A stretch of 64,000 nucleotides of DNA, from positions 114,654,437 through 114,718,436 of the forward strand of contig OY856187.1 of the NCBI GenBank assembly GCA_963693315.1. The letters run 5' to 3'. Of the stretch, positions 61,604-64,000 are shown piece by piece. Within the stretch, counting starts at the first letter, position 1, and every line of letters begins with the position of its first letter. The DNA comes from Diogma glabrata (taxonomy: Eukaryota; Arthropoda; Insecta; Diptera; Cylindrotomidae). The notes under the pieces were generated by a model, which saw only the letters and a list, made by a program, of their open reading frames with translations, ran no database searches and had not been told where the DNA came from. Made by a program: the position numbers and the translations under genes.

Positions 61604-61951
61604 ACAGGTGTTTATAAAATTACCTGTGATGACTGTAGTAAATTTTATATAGGTCAAACGGGGCGGTCCTTCACAAAAAGATTTATTGAACACACCAGTG
61701 AAATTAATAAAAGTGATCCAAAATCCAGATGTGCCCAGCATTTGAAAATAGAAAAACACAAATATACCAATATCAACACAAATTTAACAATATTACATAA
61801 AAAAAGCAAAGTACAACATCTAGATAGATAGGAAGAAATAAAAATATATAAACATAAAAATAATAACAACATTTTAAATGATGAAAGCAACACTAAAACT
61901 AACAAAATATATGACATAATAATAAAAAGTAGCAGTTTAAATGGTATATAA
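61604..61951 (+). pseudogene. Penelope-like GIY-YIG endonuclease fragment
   Basis: Plus-strand codons from 61604 read TGVYKITCDDC, then KFYIGQTGRSFTKRFIEH, the GIY…YIG nuclease core with its conserved Arg and Glu regions. The core nicks target DNA in Penelope-like elements. A TAG interrupts it at 61829-61831, and the frame then runs on to TAA at 61949-61951. It is the inverted partner of the minus-strand copy and keeps the YIG motif that copy has lost. No RT sequence accompanies it. A long antisense frame over 61654-62046 is only its shadow. Confidence 0.87.
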
Positions 61952-62160
61952 TACATGAGTTTAAGCAAAGATTGTAATAATAATTTAAGAACTGAGGATG
62001 ACGTAAGTCGAAATCGATATTCATTAAAATAAAAAATCAAATTCAAATTGTTACTTTAAGGAAATTTATATGATTATTAATAAAATAAAAATAAATAAAA
62101 AAAAAATAAACATTAAAAAAGTATATTTTTAAATATTGCATTTTAATGTATAATGCAGTA

Positions 62161-62543
62161 TAATCCTTGGCTAGCTAACTTTGGTTACAGTCTGGGCCAG
62201 TTGTAAATGCCTACACTGAACCAAGATTCAGTTTATTATGTTACGCATTATTTACTAGTCTAATGTAGTGTCAACATGTGCAAGTCATTTTAAGCTTTTC
62301 TCTAATTTTATAAATGTTACTCTTTCAACAACTTCTTTCCACACATTTAAAGGAGGTCTGGAAAAAAAATTGGTTTGGTAGATCTAGCCCAAGTCTTATT
62401 TGCCAGATATGGCCTAAGGACATCAGTCCAAACTTGCCACAAACTTGGCCGTTTGAAAATATTAAGTCTGGCCAAAACTCCGAAAGCTGTTGCAGTGCGA
62501 GCTTGGCGCAGGTCTGGCCCCTTAGCCTTTTATTACCAGGGTA
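62161..62543. repeat. Family B copy 2, truncated, reverse orientation
   Basis: CCTTGGCTAGCTAACTTTGG at 62163 and the sequence down to TTACCAGGGTA at 62533-62543 match the reverse complement of 2034 to about 2402. The other end of the element is missing at the junction with the Penelope-like fragment. Frames at 62314-62619 and 62375-62572 run through it and are not genes. Confidence 0.78.
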
Positions 62544-62907
62544 TTGTAGTGGAATTTCCTCACATATTGTAAAATTGTTGGTTGCAGTCCATCATTGCAC
62601 AAATGCTGAAATTATATAACAATTACAATAAATTTGTTTCAACCTTGAACCAAGCTTGGCCCAAAACTAAATATAGTAGTCAAAAGATACAATTTACATT
62701 TATTTATTTTAACCATTGGCTTAGTATGACAAAATGTATCAGACTAAGGCTTGGCCACGCCTTGATAATCATTTCTTAGTTTTCCAAGCTTGTGCCAAGC
62801 TTGGCCCATTTGATAAGCCTTGGTATTTCTAACCTGGGTACGTTGCCGGAAAATCATAACAGATCAAAAATCAACATAATTTAGTGAAAAGATGATACAA
62901 ATTCATA

Positions 62908-63590
62908 TGTGCCCATAATTATGAAAGTGGTCTAAGTCATAAATTTCTTGTTTTGAGATACTTAAAGGTTTGCAAATGATTAAATTAAAAAACATTCCTC
63001 TATTATGAAAAATTTTGTTATAGGGCTTTGTTAGTCTTCAATAATGAAAGTTTATTATGCATGTCAAATTTTGTGTAAATCTCATTCCGAAATATGCTTT
63101 TTACAGTTTGAATTGACTTAGACCATTTTCATAATTACCTGAACGGCGTATAAATGACTTAACGCAAAAGCAAACTTCGAAATTCTAATGTTATTTATTA
63201 GTTATTTTCCCAGCTCATTATTTTGTCACCATTGGCTTTCTCTTAAAAAAGTGTAATTTTGACATTTAGGAGGAACAGCTCATTTTTATGGGCCTATGGT
63301 CCGACGATATAAAAACTTTGCAACACAACGTTTTAGCAATTATTTTTGGACATTTTGTTCGGCTTTTTTGTTTTTTTTTTCTTCAAATTTTGTCTAAGAT
63401 TACTATCATAATTAACTCTAGATGAATTACATTTTTGTTGAAATAACAAGTACTCTATAACGGATCTTTTTTGACAATATCGTACAAATGACATTGGGCA
63501 TATTTAGTTTGAAGTATTTTGATGCGATATAATGGATAAACTCATTTTTTTCAAATTTTGACTTAGACCACTTTCATAATTATGGGCACA
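62908..63590. mobile_element. 683-bp TA-flanked MITE with 32-bp perfect TIRs
   Basis: The ends begin TGTGCCCATAATTATGAAAG and pair exactly over 32 bp, with TA at 62906-62907 and 63591-63592. Family A copy 1 contains the uninterrupted site (…AAATTCATATTTCTTTC in reverse), with one TA. An internal partial TIR copy in the orientation of the right end lies near 63114 (GACTTAGACCATTTTCATAA). TIR length and the TA target suggest a Tc1/mariner-type MITE. Confidence 0.88.
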
Positions 63591-64000
63591 TATTTCTTTC
63601 AAAATTCCAAAAAAATTGTAAAAATTAAATAAAATCAAACTTTTTTCAAATTCTAAAAATATTCCAAAAATTATTACAAAATCAGAGATTAAACTTTTTC
63701 AAAAATTCTGAAAATATTGCAAAAATTATAACAATATCAAAAATTAAAACTTTTTCAAAATTCCAAAAAAATTAGAATCAAATAAAATTTTGAAACTTTT
63801 TCTTAATTCTAATAATATTCGAAAAATTCTTAAAAATTAAAAAAATTCAAACTTTTCCAAAATTCTAAAAATATGGCAAAAATTATAACAATATCAAAAA
63901 TTGAAACTTTTTTCAAAATTCCAAAAATTAGAATAAAATCAAATATTTAAACTTTTTCTAAATTCTAATAATATTCCAAAAATTCTTAAAATTCAAAAAT

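Larger units (their letters stand above)
60281..62147. repeat. ~610-bp inverted repeat of Penelope-like 3' ends
   Basis: 60281-60892 and 61535-62147 are inverted copies, about 612 bp each, with scattered differences. The ~640 bp between them carries reverse-transcriptase sequence belonging only to the left copy. The outer ends both reach ATTAAAATGCAATATTTAAA. Confidence 0.85.
59802..62838. mobile_element. 3.0-kb composite TA-flanked element
   Basis: Other copies of family A show the unbroken site as …ATTAATACGTTGCCGG. Here TA stands at 59800-59801 and again at 62839-62840, so the exact insert is 59802-62838 with a TA duplication. The ends are CCCAGGTAAGCA and the inverse of TTCTAACCTGGG. The left side holds two ~182-bp tandem units (starting at 59802 and 59984, both after TA). 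The middle holds an inverted pair of Penelope-like fragments, and the right side a family B piece and a stretch with AAGCTTGGCC motifs. It has no transposase of its own. Confidence 0.82.
59591..64000 (-). repeat. Family A copy 4, interrupted twice and cut by the window edge
   Basis: The tail of the family (TATGGAGGGGC at 59595, then GGGCAGCGATGTATATC) stops at 59801 and resumes at 62839 with TACGTTGCCGGAAAAT after the composite element. It is interrupted again at 62908-63590. The VNTR then runs from 63595 to the end of the window. Confidence 0.8.

Noticed and set aside
60509..62046. Hydrophobic frames at 60509-60772 (plus) and 61654-62046 (minus) that look like membrane proteins
   Set aside because: They are antisense shadows of the A-rich Penelope-like endonuclease segments; the opposite strand carries the GIY-YIG motifs.

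Overview
The window looks like AT-rich nuclear DNA from an arthropod, most likely an insect. The reasons are the dispersed mobile-element families (BEL/Pao, an RTE-like LINE, Penelope-like, hAT, CMC, TA-targeting MITEs), a 60-nt GT-AG intron in one decayed gene, a long (TA)n microsatellite and the lack of any prokaryotic gene layout. I cannot name the species. No host gene can be assembled; four short stretches could be host exons but I recognise none of them.

Layout. 1-7.5 kb: AT-rich DNA holding a 438-bp MITE (2034-2471) and a 2.3-kb CMC-type element with ~500-bp inverted arms and a TTA target duplication (2741-5030). 7.5-12 kb: a 1-kb foldback element (7554-8567) whose right terminus was hit by a complete RTE-like LINE with an open ~994-codon reading frame (8995-11979), flanked by a 13-bp duplication that overlaps the foldback terminus. 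12-24 kb: repeats, an 854-bp foldback element (14088-14941), a degenerate tandem array (15230-16300) and a LINE 3'-terminal fossil (20369-20665). 24.2-31.8 kb: a BEL/Pao retrotransposon on the minus strand (24711-31463) with near-identical LTRs and a 5-bp duplication, inserted in a degenerate tandem array; its gag and pol are broken at about five points. 35.4-40.3 kb: a long hairpin, a 2.5-kb TIR element and a decayed tyrosine-recombinase gene between two hairpin structures. 41.4-44.1 kb: a foldback made of ~21-bp repeats and a perfect (TA)148 tract. 46-64 kb: a cluster of one apparently undescribed repeat family ('family A') with an internal VNTR, nested with an hAT element (45998-48533), a composite TA-flanked element carrying an inverted pair of Penelope-like fragments (59802-62838) and a TA-flanked MITE (62908-63590).

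How it fits together: this is a layered transposon graveyard. Because insertions fell into repeats with other copies in the window, several empty sites can be read directly, giving exact target duplications and relative ages. Only the RTE-like element still looks able to make its protein.
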